Source: Fen-1273 sp963837815
Lineage (GTDB): Bacteria; Bacteroidota; Ignavibacteria; UBA10030; UBA6906
Length of the DNA: 64,000 bases
Assembly: GCA_963837815.1 (NCBI GenBank)
Contig: CAWIOS010000012.1
Span: 682,001 to 746,000 of the forward strand
Reading direction: 5' to 3'
Below, piece after piece: positions 51,177 to 59,719 of the stretch (position 1 is its first letter; each line of letters opens with the position of its first letter). The notes beneath the pieces were generated by a model. That model saw only the letters and a program-made list of their open reading frames with translations. It ran no database searches and was not told the origin of the DNA. The translations under genes and the position numbers were made by a program.

Positions 51177-51856
51177 TCCTGCTCTCCCAGGATGCCCGAG
51201 ATTCGCCCGAAGAGCGCCGCTTCAACCTGGCGGAGCTGGGTCGCCCACCGCGCATCGACGTTTCCTGACGCGCATTCCACAATGCAGCTTCCCGCTTCGA
51301 TGCTCTCATCCGGCTCAACAATAAATTCCCTCACGGATTCGGCGGAGAGGAGGATCTCGGGGCGGTGTTCACGGATCACCTGTTCGTCGGTCGGGTTGAC
51401 CCGGAGTTTTATCGCATCCACGCCGACAACCCGCCTGAGCGCCTCCTGGATCTGCCGGACGGCCGTCCCGTCATCCACACGCACCTCCCGTTTGATGATC
51501 TTCCCCGCCACGGCAAGGGCGAACCGGAACGCGTCACGCTCGATCCTCTCATAGAGGTGCCAGAGCTGTCCCTGCATCGTGGTAAGAAGGGACTCAATCC
51601 TTGCGGTATGCCCGGCCAGGCGCACGTCATAGTGAGCCCGGAGACGGGCCTCGGCCTCGGCGACCCCCTCGGCGAACCCGCGCTCATATTCCGCACGCCC
51701 CTCATCCGCTCTCCGGACCGGGGGGAGCGGCAGCGGATCTCCCGGAGGAAATCCGGGCGGCGACGCCGCGATCGTCGGCAACTCGTGGGCCTGCTCCGTG
51801 GACCGCCGCACCCGGGCACCGCAGACTCCCGCCCGTATTTTGACGACGTTAGACAA
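51173..51856 (-). CDS. fliH: Flagellar export ATPase regulator FliH
   Basis: This 227-residue protein starts at a TTG at 51856, overlapping fliG by 8 nt. The middle part (about 55-115) is a long helix with EGVAEAEARLRAHYDVRLAGHTARIESLLTTMQ, and the C-terminal domain (about 120-220) has FALAVAGKIIKREV, LRRVVGVDAIKLRVNPTDEQVI, and SCIVECASGNVDARWATQLRQVEAAL, the FliH/YscL pattern. It links FliI to the C ring. Confidence 0.92.
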   Translation of the reverse strand: MSNVVKIRAGVCGARVRRSTEQAHELPTIAASPPGFPPGDPLPLPPVRRADEGRAEYERGFAEGVAEAEARLRAHYDVRLAGHTARIESLLTTMQGQLWHLYERIERDAFRFALAVAGKIIKREVRVDDGTAVRQIQEALRRVVGVDAIKLRVNPTDEQVIREHRPEILLSAESVREFIVEPDESIEAGSCIVECASGNVDARWATQLRQVEAALFGRISGILGEQE

Positions 51857-52874
51857 ACACTTCCTCCGTTCCTCCCCTTCCGGCGATCACGATCTCCCCC
51901 GAGTCTTCGAGCTGCTTGACGATATCGACGATTCTCGTCTGCGCCGTCTCGACTTCCTTGAGCCGCACAGGTCCCATGTACTGCAGTTCCTCCTTGAGGA
52001 GGTCTCTGGCACGCTCGGACATGTTCTGAAGGATCTTCTCCTTCAACTTGTCGTCGCACACTTTGAGGGAGAGGGCGAGCTCCTTCTTGTCAACCTCGCG
52101 GAGAACCCTCTGGATCCCCCTGTCATCAACGAACAACAGGTCGTCGAACATGAACATCAGGCGCTTGATCTCCATCGCGAGCTGCGAGTCCTGCTGTTCG
52201 ATCGTCTCGAGGATCGTCTTGGCGGTGGCGTTATTGCACTTGTTCAGAACCGAGGCGACGGCCTTCGCCCCCCCCATCAGGCTCAGGCTCTGGCTGATCT
52301 CATTCTGCGCGATCTCCTCCACGACGTCCTCGACCTCCTTCAGGAGCGACGGCGACACCTTGCCCAGCGTCGCCATGCGATACGACACGTTGTTCCGGAG
52401 CTCGTCGGGGAATTCCGTCAGCACCTGCGCAGTCTGGTCCGGCGAGAGATTCGACAAAATGAGCGCGATCGTCTGCGGGTGCTCCTTCTGCAGGAAACTG
52501 GCGAGCTGGCCGCCATCCGCCTTCTTCAGCGCGCCGAATCCCCGCACGTGCGTCAGGGCCTTCACCTTGTCGAGGACATCCGTCGCCTTCGCAAACCCGA
52601 GGGAACCCTCGAGAAGCTTCTGTGCATAGTCGATTCCCCCCTGGATGACGTACTCCTGTGCCGTTATCAACTGATGGAACTCGTCCATCACCTGGTCGAT
52701 CACTGCGGAGGAGACCCCTTTCACGCTCGAAATCTCAATCGTCAGGGCCTCGATTTCCTCCTGCGAGAGCTGGCGCATCATCTTCGTGGCGGTCTCGACA
52801 TCGAGCGAAAGCATCAGGAGCGCCGCCTTCTGCCTTGCCGTGAATCGTTCTGCTTTCTGAACTGCCTGAGCCAT
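51849..52874 (-). CDS. fliG: Flagellar switch protein FliG
   Basis: This 341-residue protein has FliG-N with QKAALLMLSLDVETATKMMRQLSQEEIEALTIEI, the EHPQ motif in LQKEHPQTIALILSNL (about 123-138), and a C-terminal domain (about 245-330) with torque helix charges and LFVDDRGIQRVLREVDKKELALSLK. It forms the rotor surface contacting MotA. It lies 34 nt after fliF. Confidence 0.97.
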   Translation of the reverse strand: MAQAVQKAERFTARQKAALLMLSLDVETATKMMRQLSQEEIEALTIEISSVKGVSSAVIDQVMDEFHQLITAQEYVIQGGIDYAQKLLEGSLGFAKATDVLDKVKALTHVRGFGALKKADGGQLASFLQKEHPQTIALILSNLSPDQTAQVLTEFPDELRNNVSYRMATLGKVSPSLLKEVEDVVEEIAQNEISQSLSLMGGAKAVASVLNKCNNATAKTILETIEQQDSQLAMEIKRLMFMFDDLLFVDDRGIQRVLREVDKKELALSLKVCDDKLKEKILQNMSERARDLLKEELQYMGPVRLKEVETAQTRIVDIVKQLEDSGEIVIAGRGGTEEVFV

Positions 52875-52908
52875 TTTTGTCTTTTCTTCCGTGGTTCGTG
52901 AATGCGAC

Positions 52909-54461
52909 TCAGTCTTCCGCGAGCCATACCTTCAGGAGGCGCGAGGTCTCCGTGGGCTTGTCCTTGATGTACTCCGTCACCTGCCGGCGCTTCTCCGCAC
53001 GCATGAGCGCTTCTTCGGAGATCTCATCCTCGGCCGGGGGCAGTTGTATGGATTCCCGTTTCCTCTTCAGCTCCGCTGCGGCAACAACCGTTGCGTTCGA
53101 GAACAGATCGCTCTTGTTTCCCACGTTGACCCTGAGCCTGGCCAGGAGCGACCGGATCAGAACCACGCCGCCGCCCATCACCACCACAAGGAAGACCTTC
53201 TGAATGATGTCGTTGTAGTCGGAGAGCGGCGGTGACTGTTTGTAAACGAAATCCTGCTCCTGGAGGGGAGTGCCGAACGACAAGTTTGTGACTGTGATCT
53301 CGTCGTTGCGCTGCGGGTTGAACCCGACTGCCTGCTTGACAAGGTCCGTCATCTTGTCCATGTCCTCTTTCGGACGGGGGACGTTTTCAGTCGTCTTCTG
53401 CCCCTCCTTCTCCACGGGTTTCATCGCCCCGTTCACGAGCGCGGCGACCGTGAGCCGCTTGATATTCCCCATGTTCTCGACGATGTGCTCCACGGTCTTG
53501 TTTACCTCGTAATTCGTGACCGTGCTGGAGTGCGTCGAGGGGGGGCGGAATCACCCGTTGCGCTTTTGTCTTCGGAAATCTGCTCGCTCCGGACCGCCGT
53601 GTTCTCCGGATCGTACTGCTCGAGGGTCCGCTCCACCTGCCGGAAGTCCAGATCGGCGCTGACCTGGACAACGGCGTTCCCGGAGCCGACAACGCTTTCG
53701 AGAAGCGACTGGGCCTTACGCCCGAGATACGATTCCACCTGCTGCTGAAGCTCATACTGCGTCGAGGTCATCGCCGCCGCAGAACTCCCCTTCGCGTTGT
53801 CGGAGATGAGTATCCCCCGCGAATCGACGATCGAGACATCCGAGGACTGGAGGCCTTCAACGCTGCTTGCCACGAGGTGCGCGATGCCCTGCACGGACTC
53901 ATGGCGGAGAGGTTTCCCCGATTTGAGCTTCAGAACCACGGAGGCGGTTGAGGGTTTTTCATCCTCCCTGAACAGGGCTTTCTCCGGCAGGGCCAGGTGG
54001 ACGCGCGCCCCTTCCACCTCGTCGAGCTGCAGAATGGTCCTCGCCAGCTCGCCCTCGAGGGCCCTGCGATAGTTCACCTTCTGGACGAAGTCGGAGACAC
54101 CGAGGTTCGTCCGGTCGAATATTTCGTAGCCGATGACACTGGATTGCGGGAGCCCGTCCCCGGCGAGCGAAAGCCTGAGTTCGTAAACCTGTTCCTTCGG
54201 GACGAGAACGGTCTTTCCGCCGTCGTCGAGGCGGTAGGGAACGCTCTTTTCCTTGAGTTTATCGACGATCTTCGAGGCGTCCTGGGCGTTCAGGTTGTTG
54301 AACAGGGTCGCGTACGTCGGCTGGTTCACCAGTGTGACCATGGCGACGATCGCCCCGATGACGCCGAGCGCGACGACGACAAGAAGGACTTTCTGGCCCA
54401 GAGACGTTCTCCGGAGAAGACCGGCGATCTGCTGCTGCGCCCCAAATTGTTGGTCGGCCAT
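52909..54461 (-). CDS. fliF: MS-ring protein FliF, split by a 1-nt frameshift
   Basis: The N-terminal part (54461 to 53502) encodes 319 residues: a TM helix (about 20-40) and ring-building domains. It then runs out of frame after DSAPP and stops. The C-terminal part (to 52909) continues in another frame with STHSS, TNYEVNKTVEHIV, the second TM helix (KVFLVVVMGGGVVLI) and the FliG-binding tail RRQVTEYIKDKPTETSRLLKVWL. The shift is at a run of seven C (53539-53545 on the coding strand's complement). Eight C would join the halves into about 517 residues, normal for FliF. Either a sequencing or assembly indel, a real mutation, or slippage-based switching. Confidence 0.9.
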
Positions 54462-54464
54462 CGG

Positions 54465-54773
54465 CTATACCTGCAATCTCATAAGTTCCTGGTATGCGCT
54501 TATCGTCCTGTTCCGGACCTCCATGAGAAGCTCAAAACTCGTCTTCGCCTTCTCGACGGCAATCATGACATCGTGCAGATCGATCGCTTCGCCCTTGACC
54601 ATGCTTTCGACCGCATTCCCCGCCTGCGTCTGGAGAGCGTTGACATCCGTGACCGCCTTCGCCAGAGTGTCGCCAAACGAGGCATTGGACTCGCGGATCG
54701 TTTTCTCCAGCTCTCCCTTTTTTCCGGCCTCCGTGGTCCGGGGGATCAGCGTCAGAATCTGGTTCACGTTCAT
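54465..54773 (-). CDS. fliE: Basal-body protein FliE
   Basis: The protein has 102 residues from the ATG at 54773 (MNVNQIL). The ASFGDTLAKAVTDVNALQTQAGNAVESMVKGEAIDLHDVMIAVEKAKTSFELLMEVRNRTISAYQELMRLQV pattern is diagnostic. FliE joins the MS ring and the rod. It lies 3 nt before fliF. Confidence 0.96.
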   Translation of the reverse strand: MNVNQILTLIPRTTEAGKKGELEKTIRESNASFGDTLAKAVTDVNALQTQAGNAVESMVKGEAIDLHDVMIAVEKAKTSFELLMEVRNRTISAYQELMRLQV

Positions 54774-54777
54774 TGCG

Positions 54778-55083
54778 CTATCCTTTCCGGTCCACGATCG
54801 TACCCGGCGGAACGGACGCCAGTTTCCCTTTTCCCGGATAGGCATCGCCGGCAGTCCCCCCCCCGAGAGCGCCGGGGAAGAGCGATTCGAGGTACCGCTT
54901 CTCGTCCTCCGAGAGCACATCCGTGGCCTGCACGCGCGTGCGTGCCCGGGGCACGCCACCGACGACGGCGCCCTGATCGGGCAGACCGCCCTGCGCAGCC
55001 GGACCCTCCGCCGCCGCAGGAGATTGCGTCTTGCCGGCAGGCTTTACCGGGGACGGGTACGCCCCCACTCCCTTGATCTCCAT
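54778..55083 (-). CDS. Small unknown protein between flgC and fliE
   Basis: The protein has 101 residues from the ATG at 55083, 1 nt after the flgC stop. The N-terminus MEIKGVGAYPSPVK and a Pro/Ala/Gly-rich middle region look disordered. A short acidic helix VLSEDEKRYLESLFPG (about 54-70) is the only ordered-looking part, followed by a basic tail. No TM helix or signal peptide. Tight packing between flgC and fliE argues for a rod or export-related role. The family is not recognised. Confidence 0.7.
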   Translation of the reverse strand: MEIKGVGAYPSPVKPAGKTQSPAAAEGPAAQGGLPDQGAVVGGVPRARTRVQATDVLSEDEKRYLESLFPGALGGGTAGDAYPGKGKLASVPPGTIVDRKG

Positions 55084-55084
55084 G

Positions 55085-55582
55085 TCAGATCCCCAGTGCG
55101 TCTTTGGCCATCGTTTTTGCCGCATCGATCGCGACGACATTCGCCTCGAACGAACGGGATGCGGACATCATTCCCACCATTTCGGTCACGACATTGACGT
55201 TCGGCATGTTTACGTAACCGTCCGGGTTCGCGTCCGGATTGCCGGGATCATACACCGTCCGGAGGGCGGAGGGATCTTCGGTCTCCGTCGCGGTGATCGA
55301 CGTGCCGTCCTGTTCCGTCCCCTGTTCGGTGACCGGCACTTCCGTCATGTGGGCCCCGTTCGTCGTTGCAAGAGAGAGCCCCGCCTGACGCAGCGCCGTC
55401 GTGAACATGTGCCCGCCCTTTGCTTTGAGCTCCACCATTTTTCGGCGGTAGGCCCCCCCTTTTTCCGTCCGTGTCGTCTCGGCGTTCGCCAGATTGCTTG
55501 CGATGGCGTTCATCCTCTTCCGCTGGGCGGTAAGGCCCGCCGAGCTTATGTTCAGACCCGCAAACATCCTGTCAATATTCAT
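55085..55582 (-). CDS. flgC: Proximal rod protein FlgC
   Basis: This 165-residue protein has GLNISSAGLTAQRKRMNAIASNLANAETTRTEKGGAYRRKMVEL and a C-terminal GYVNMPNVNVVTEMVGMMSASRSFEANVVAIDAAKTMAKDAL. It is typical in length and pattern. It overlaps flgB by 4 nt. Confidence 0.97.
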   Translation of the reverse strand: MNIDRMFAGLNISSAGLTAQRKRMNAIASNLANAETTRTEKGGAYRRKMVELKAKGGHMFTTALRQAGLSLATTNGAHMTEVPVTEQGTEQDGTSITATETEDPSALRTVYDPGNPDANPDGYVNMPNVNVVTEMVGMMSASRSFEANVVAIDAAKTMAKDALGI

Positions 55583-55998
55583 TCGGACCCCCGTATGCTC
55601 TCCTGAATATTCTTGAACTGTACCGACAGAATCTGCGCGGCGAACTTGAAACGGAGCTGGTTCTTTGCCAGCTCAGCCATCTCATTGTCAATGTCCACCC
55701 CGTTGACGCCGCTCGCGTTCTGATCCGCCGGCGTCCGCGGATCGGGCGGGACCTCCTTCGCCACGGGGACCACATCCTCCGGATTATCCGTCCCCAGGGC
55801 AATGTGACGCGGATCCGTCGTTGCAAGCGTCTGCCCCGAACGGGAGGCGGCGAGCTGTTCTTCAAACGAGACAACGGCCGGCCTGTATCCGGCCGAGCCG
55901 ACGTTTGCGATGTTCGACGAGATCGTCCTGTGCCGGAGTGTATACGCGTCCAGCGCCTTGCTCAGAAGGGGTATCTGCGTGGAGTCGAAGAGTTTCAC
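55579..55998 (-). CDS. flgB: Proximal rod protein FlgB
   Basis: This 139-residue protein starts at GTG (55998); VKLFDSTQIPLLSKALDAYTLRHRTISSNIANVGSAGYRP is the family N-terminus. The C-terminus has GVNGVDIDNEMAELAKNQLRFKFAAQILSVQFKNIQESI. It is the first rod gene, 120 nt after a newly proposed 52-aa ORF. Confidence 0.95.
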   Translation of the reverse strand: MKLFDSTQIPLLSKALDAYTLRHRTISSNIANVGSAGYRPAVVSFEEQLAASRSGQTLATTDPRHIALGTDNPEDVVPVAKEVPPDPRTPADQNASGVNGVDIDNEMAELAKNQLRFKFAAQILSVQFKNIQESIRGSE

Positions 55999-56118
55999 AG
56001 TCCTGTCGTTGAGAGAAAGATCCGCCGGGCATACACGCTGTGCCCTCGTTCACCATTCGCCTCTTGCGGTTGCATTACTCAGGGGGGAAACCTCCGTGTT
56101 CCGTCCCGGTGCCGGGTT

Positions 56119-56277
56119 TCAGATGCCCAGCATATCCTGCAGCTCTCCGCTGATACCGTCCTCCGCGCTGCGGGGACTGTTCTTACGCTTCGTCACTACC
56201 ATCGCGGCCACCAGCGCGGTGACAAATCCGGCGACAAACGCCGCCCCGCCAACCTGTACTGTTCTGGAGATTTTCAT
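56119..56277 (-). CDS. Newly proposed 52-aa single-TM protein heading the flgB operon
   Basis: An ATG at 56277 with AGGA 8 nt upstream opens a frame of 52 codons ending in TGA. The product begins MKISRTVQ, has one TM helix (about 9-28, GGAAFVAGFVTALVAAMVV), a basic stop-transfer TKRKN, and a short acidic tail ending LQDMLGI. It fits a bitopic membrane microprotein with the C-terminus in the cytoplasm. It lies between a sigma-54-like promoter (56334-56349) and flgB. The family is not recognised. Confidence 0.5.
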   Translation of the reverse strand: MKISRTVQVGGAAFVAGFVTALVAAMVVTKRKNSPRSAEDGISGELQDMLGI

Positions 56278-56333
56278 GTGTCGATCCTGTTCTCTCGTCG
56301 CGCCGGCGGGAATTCGTCCGGCACATCCTCTCT

Positions 56334-56349
56334 ATCAATCGCGGTGCCA
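56334..56349 (-). promoter_or_regulatory. Sigma-54-like promoter of the flgB operon
   Basis: On the minus strand TGGCAC (56349-56344), a 5-nt spacer and TTGAT (56338-56334) match the sigma-54 pattern except A for C in the -12 GC, the same deviation as upstream of fliL. The predicted start is near 56323, about 45 nt before the 52-aa ORF. Confidence 0.4.
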
Positions 56350-56499
56350 GAAGTGGATGATTCAGAATGAAGCCCGGATATGAGGACCGGGAGAGAAAAC
56401 GGAGAAAACCGGTAGACTTTGAGGGCCGGGAGTGGCTACTATGAGCCAGGTGGAGGAGATTTTTCGGCACTTCGCTGCAAAGGGGGGATGTAGTCACTG

Positions 56500-56517
56500 C
56501 GCCGCCGGCCCGCGGCG
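56500..56517 (-). terminator. Hairpin directly after the chemotaxis operon
   Basis: CGCCGC (56500-56505) and GCGGCG (56512-56517) form a 6-bp GC stem with a 6-nt loop, immediately after the stop of the last chemotaxis-operon gene. No U-tract follows. It may be a weak terminator separating chemotaxis from flagellar transcription. Confidence 0.3.
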
Positions 56518-56769
56518 TCAGTCATAATCGAACGAGACGGCGGACGTCCTGCCGCACCTGCACGTAAATTCGATCTTTGCGATCCGGTCTCCTTCGCGGT
56601 GGACCAGTATGTCCGGTTCACCCTCGTCGACAGGAGTGACGACCCTGTCGTCCCTCACGGTGATCGAACACGATTTTATGACATTACCGCCGGCCCTGGG
56701 CCCCCGCCGGAATGCCCCCGGGTTGGCCCCGAGGGGGGTGAAATCATCGCCTGCCGTGCTGCCGTCCAT
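56518..56769 (-). CDS. Small CxC-motif protein downstream of cheB
   Basis: This 83-residue protein has a clear AGGAGAAG ribosome-binding site. The N-terminal half is Gly/Asp/Arg-rich with one Cys (KSCSITVRDD). The C-terminal half is a beta-type segment, KIEFTCRCGRTSAVSFDYD, in which CxCG resembles a half zinc ribbon. It is 11 nt after cheB and last in the operon. Not recognised as a named family; a dimeric zinc-binding protein is possible. Confidence 0.65.
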   Translation of the reverse strand: MDGSTAGDDFTPLGANPGAFRRGPRAGGNVIKSCSITVRDDRVVTPVDEGEPDILVHREGDRIAKIEFTCRCGRTSAVSFDYD

Positions 56770-56780
56770 CGTTCTTCTCC

Positions 56781-57890
56781 TCAGTCAAAGAGACGTGTCA
56801 TGCCGCCCGGAATTCCCTCCAGGGGAAGTATCGCGTCTGCTATTCCGTCGTCCACGGCGGCTCTCGGCATGCCGTACACAACGCAGGAGTCCTCATCCTG
56901 AGCGATCACCACCCCCCCTTTTTGCTTTATGCGCCTGAGCCCCTCCAGGCCGTCTTTCCCCATCCCGGTCATGATGACCCCGAGCAACGGGGCGTTGAAC
57001 GTCTCCACCGCCGACGTGAACATGATATCCGCGCAAGGCCTGTAGAGTGTGCCCGAGGGCTCGGGCCCTATCGACGCGACGATCCCCCCCCCCTTCCGGC
57101 GAAACGTCATATGCTGCCCTCCAGGAGCAAGAAGAACCGTCCCCGGCTCAAGGACATCCCCGTCAGCGGCCTCGCGAACATTCAGGGCACTCAGACTGTC
57201 GAGCCGCTCCGCGAGCGATTTTGTGAACCGGGGGGGCATATGCTGCACGATCGCAATCCCCAGAGGGAAGTCCGCTCCGAGCTTCGGGATTGTCTGCAGA
57301 AGCGCAAAGGGGCCGCCGGTCGATATCCCCAGCACGACAGCCTTCAGCTTCTTCCCTGCTCCCGGGGGAACGTTCCATCCATGCGAGGCCTGCTGGCCGG
57401 GCTTCGCCGGGGAACCGGGCACCGGGCGGAGCGGGACCACCGGCGCGCGCCTGCGGAACGGACGGCTCCGGACGATCGTCTTTACCTTGGAGATGAGCTC
57501 GTCGCGGATCTTCTTGATGTCCACGGAGACGTACGAGAGCTCCTTGGGGATGAAATCGACCGCGCCCAGGTTCAGGGCGTCCAGCGTCGCCTGAGCCCCT
57601 TCACTCGTCAGCGAGCTTATCATGATCACCGGGAGGGGGATTTCCTTCATGATGATCCTGAGCGCCGAGAGTCCGTCCAGCACGGGCATTTCAATGTCAA
57701 GCGTCACAAGATCCGGACGAAACTCCCGGATCTTGTTGATGCCGTCCTGGCCGTCCCTTGCCGTTGCAACGACCTTGATCCCCGGATCGGATTCGAGCAT
57801 CATGGAGATCGACTTTCTCATGAACGCCGAATCGTCGACGACGACGACATTGATTGTTCGCAGCGGCAGAGGTGCGAGAGCGAGGTTCAT
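56781..57890 (-). CDS. cheB: Chemotaxis methylesterase CheB
   Basis: This 369-residue protein has a receiver domain (1-130) with VVDDSAFMRKSI and the acceptor Asp in VTLDIEMPVLDGL. The methylesterase domain (about 175-365) has the nucleophile Ser in GISTGGP, His in IVQHMPPRFT and Asp in MTGMGKDG. It demethylates or deamidates chemoreceptors, opposing CheR. It follows cheA by 17 nt. Confidence 0.97.
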   Translation of the reverse strand: MNLALAPLPLRTINVVVVDDSAFMRKSISMMLESDPGIKVVATARDGQDGINKIREFRPDLVTLDIEMPVLDGLSALRIIMKEIPLPVIMISSLTSEGAQATLDALNLGAVDFIPKELSYVSVDIKKIRDELISKVKTIVRSRPFRRRAPVVPLRPVPGSPAKPGQQASHGWNVPPGAGKKLKAVVLGISTGGPFALLQTIPKLGADFPLGIAIVQHMPPRFTKSLAERLDSLSALNVREAADGDVLEPGTVLLAPGGQHMTFRRKGGGIVASIGPEPSGTLYRPCADIMFTSAVETFNAPLLGVIMTGMGKDGLEGLRRIKQKGGVVIAQDEDSCVVYGMPRAAVDDGIADAILPLEGIPGGMTRLFD

Positions 57891-57907
57891 TCTTCCTTCT
57901 CCGTGCT

Positions 57908-59719
57908 TCAGTTCATTGATGCGAAGAGGTTCATGAACTCGCCGATGTCGAGTATCATGATCACCCTGCCGTCGCCGAGTATCGTCGATCCGGCAATGCC
58001 GTGCACCTCGCGAAGGTAGGCACCCATGGATTTGATCACCACCTCTTTCTGGCCGGTGAGCCCGTCCACGATGATGCCGAGCTTCTTTTCCGCAATACCG
58101 ACGACGACGATGTAGATCCAGTCCCCGCCGGCCCCGCCGGAGGGGACTCTCAGCACACGATCCAGCCGGGCGATCGGGAGAACCGTATCGCGCAGCCGTA
58201 TGACCTCGCGGCTGTGAATTGTCGTAATGTCGGCCGCACGGACCCTGACAACCTCGAGAACCGATCCCAGCGGAAGCGAGAAGGTCTCTTTTCCCGACTG
58301 CACGAGAAGCGCCTGGATGATCGCCAGCGTGAGAGGGAGCTTTATCGTAAAGACGCTCCCCTTGCCGACGGCGGAGGTTATCTCGATGATGCCCTTCAGG
58401 CGGCCGATGTTGGTTCTCACAACGTCCATCCCGACGCCGCGGCCTGAAATGTTCGTGACGTTCGCAGCCATGCTGAATCCGGGAAGAAAGATGAGGTTAT
58501 ACGCCTCGCTGACGGACATTTCGCGGGCCTGCGCCTCGGTGATCACGCCCTTCTCCACGCCTTTCGCCTTCAGCTTTTCCGGGTCCATTCCCTTCCCGTC
58601 GTCCTCGATGCGGATGACGATATGGTTTCCCTCGTGTTCGGCAGATACCCTGACCGTCCCCAGCGCCGGCTTGCCGGCCTTCTCGCGCACTTCCGGAATC
58701 TCAATGCCGTGATCCACGGCATTGCGGAGGATGTGGACGAGCGGATCGGTGAGCTCTTCGATTATCGTCTTGTCGAGCTCGGTCTCCTCCCCGCTCACCT
58801 GCAGGTCAACCTGCTTCCCCGTCTCCTTCATCAGATCGCGCGCGAGCCTGGGGAGCCGGTTGAACACCTTCGACACGGGGATCATGCGGGTTTTCATCAC
58901 CGCCATCTGGAGCTCGGTCGTGACAAAATCGATCTGCGCGCTCGTGCCGGCAAGCTCGCGGGCCAGGGCCATCCCTTCGTTCTCCTGGCCGAGATCGAAC
59001 GCGATCTGCGCGAGCCGGTTCCTCCCGAGGACGAGCTCGCCCACAAGGTTCATCAGGGCATCAAGCCTTGCCACATCGACGCGGATCGTCGTGTCCGCGG
59101 TCCTGGGATCGGCGGCGGGTTTCGCGGCGGCGGATTGGTCCGCAGGAGGCTCTGACGACCGCGATTCGGACACCGGTGCAGCAGAAGGCACCGGCACCGG
59201 CGGCGCAATCTCCGCCGCCGCTTCCTTCGCAGCAGTCTCGGACTTCGACCGTTTTTTCGGCGGCACGTCCCCCGCTGAGGGCGCGGCCGCCGGCGCCGCT
59301 CCGGAACCGAACGCCGGGTCCGCCGCGGCTTTCAGCTTCTCCAGGATTGCATCAAGGTCGACGTGCTCATTCTTGCGCGCCTCGATGTTTTCCAGAAGGA
59401 GGCGGAGGAGATCATATGCCTCGAGCATGACGTCCATCCGCGGGGGCGTGACGATGAGCTCGCCCTTCCGCACCTTGTTGAGGACATCCTCGAACCGGTG
59501 GGCGAGCCCCGTCATCTGGTCAAGCCCCAGGAACGAGGAGGTCCCCTTCACGGTGTGCACCGCCCGGAAGATCGTGTTGAGCATTTCCTTGTCGGCGGTC
59601 CCCTTTTCCAGCGTCAGCAGGTCCTGCCCGAGGCGTTCCAGAATCTCCCGGGTTTCCACGATGAAGCTCTCAAGGATTTCGGCCATCTCTTCTTCGAATG
59701 CGGCGGGTTTGTCAGCCAT
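57908..59719 (-). CDS. cheA: Chemotaxis kinase CheA
   Basis: The protein has 603 residues from the ATG at 59719 (GGGGAAACC upstream). The HPt domain (1-115) has the phospho-acceptor H55 in FRAVHTVKGTSSF. An Ala/Pro/Ser linker (about 118-205) stands where a P2 CheY-binding domain would be; no P2 is visible. The dimerisation domain (about 210-275) is followed by the kinase domain with HILRNAVDHGIE and DDGKGMD, and a CheW-like domain at the C-terminus. The start overlaps cheZ by 8 nt. Confidence 0.96.
   Translation of the reverse strand: MADKPAAFEEEMAEILESFIVETREILERLGQDLLTLEKGTADKEMLNTIFRAVHTVKGTSSFLGLDQMTGLAHRFEDVLNKVRKGELIVTPPRMDVMLEAYDLLRLLLENIEARKNEHVDLDAILEKLKAAADPAFGSGAAPAAAPSAGDVPPKKRSKSETAAKEAAAEIAPPVPVPSAAPVSESRSSEPPADQSAAAKPAADPRTADTTIRVDVARLDALMNLVGELVLGRNRLAQIAFDLGQENEGMALARELAGTSAQIDFVTTELQMAVMKTRMIPVSKVFNRLPRLARDLMKETGKQVDLQVSGEETELDKTIIEELTDPLVHILRNAVDHGIEIPEVREKAGKPALGTVRVSAEHEGNHIVIRIEDDGKGMDPEKLKAKGVEKGVITEAQAREMSVSEAYNLIFLPGFSMAANVTNISGRGVGMDVVRTNIGRLKGIIEITSAVGKGSVFTIKLPLTLAIIQALLVQSGKETFSLPLGSVLEVVRVRAADITTIHSREVIRLRDTVLPIARLDRVLRVPSGGAGGDWIYIVVVGIAEKKLGIIVDGLTGQKEVVIKSMGAYLREVHGIAGSTILGDGRVIMILDIGEFMNLFASMN

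Noticed and set aside
52909..54461. The two halves of fliF read as two real genes
   Set aside because: Each half holds only part of one FliF, the break is in a C-run, and the downstream half has no credible ribosome-binding site or start before NYEVNKTVEHIV.
56183..56497. A 104-codon frame on the minus strand upstream of flgB
   Set aside because: It has no ribosome-binding site, reads as low-complexity Ser/Arg/Leu, overlaps the sigma-54-like promoter, and is out of frame with the better supported 52-codon ORF.
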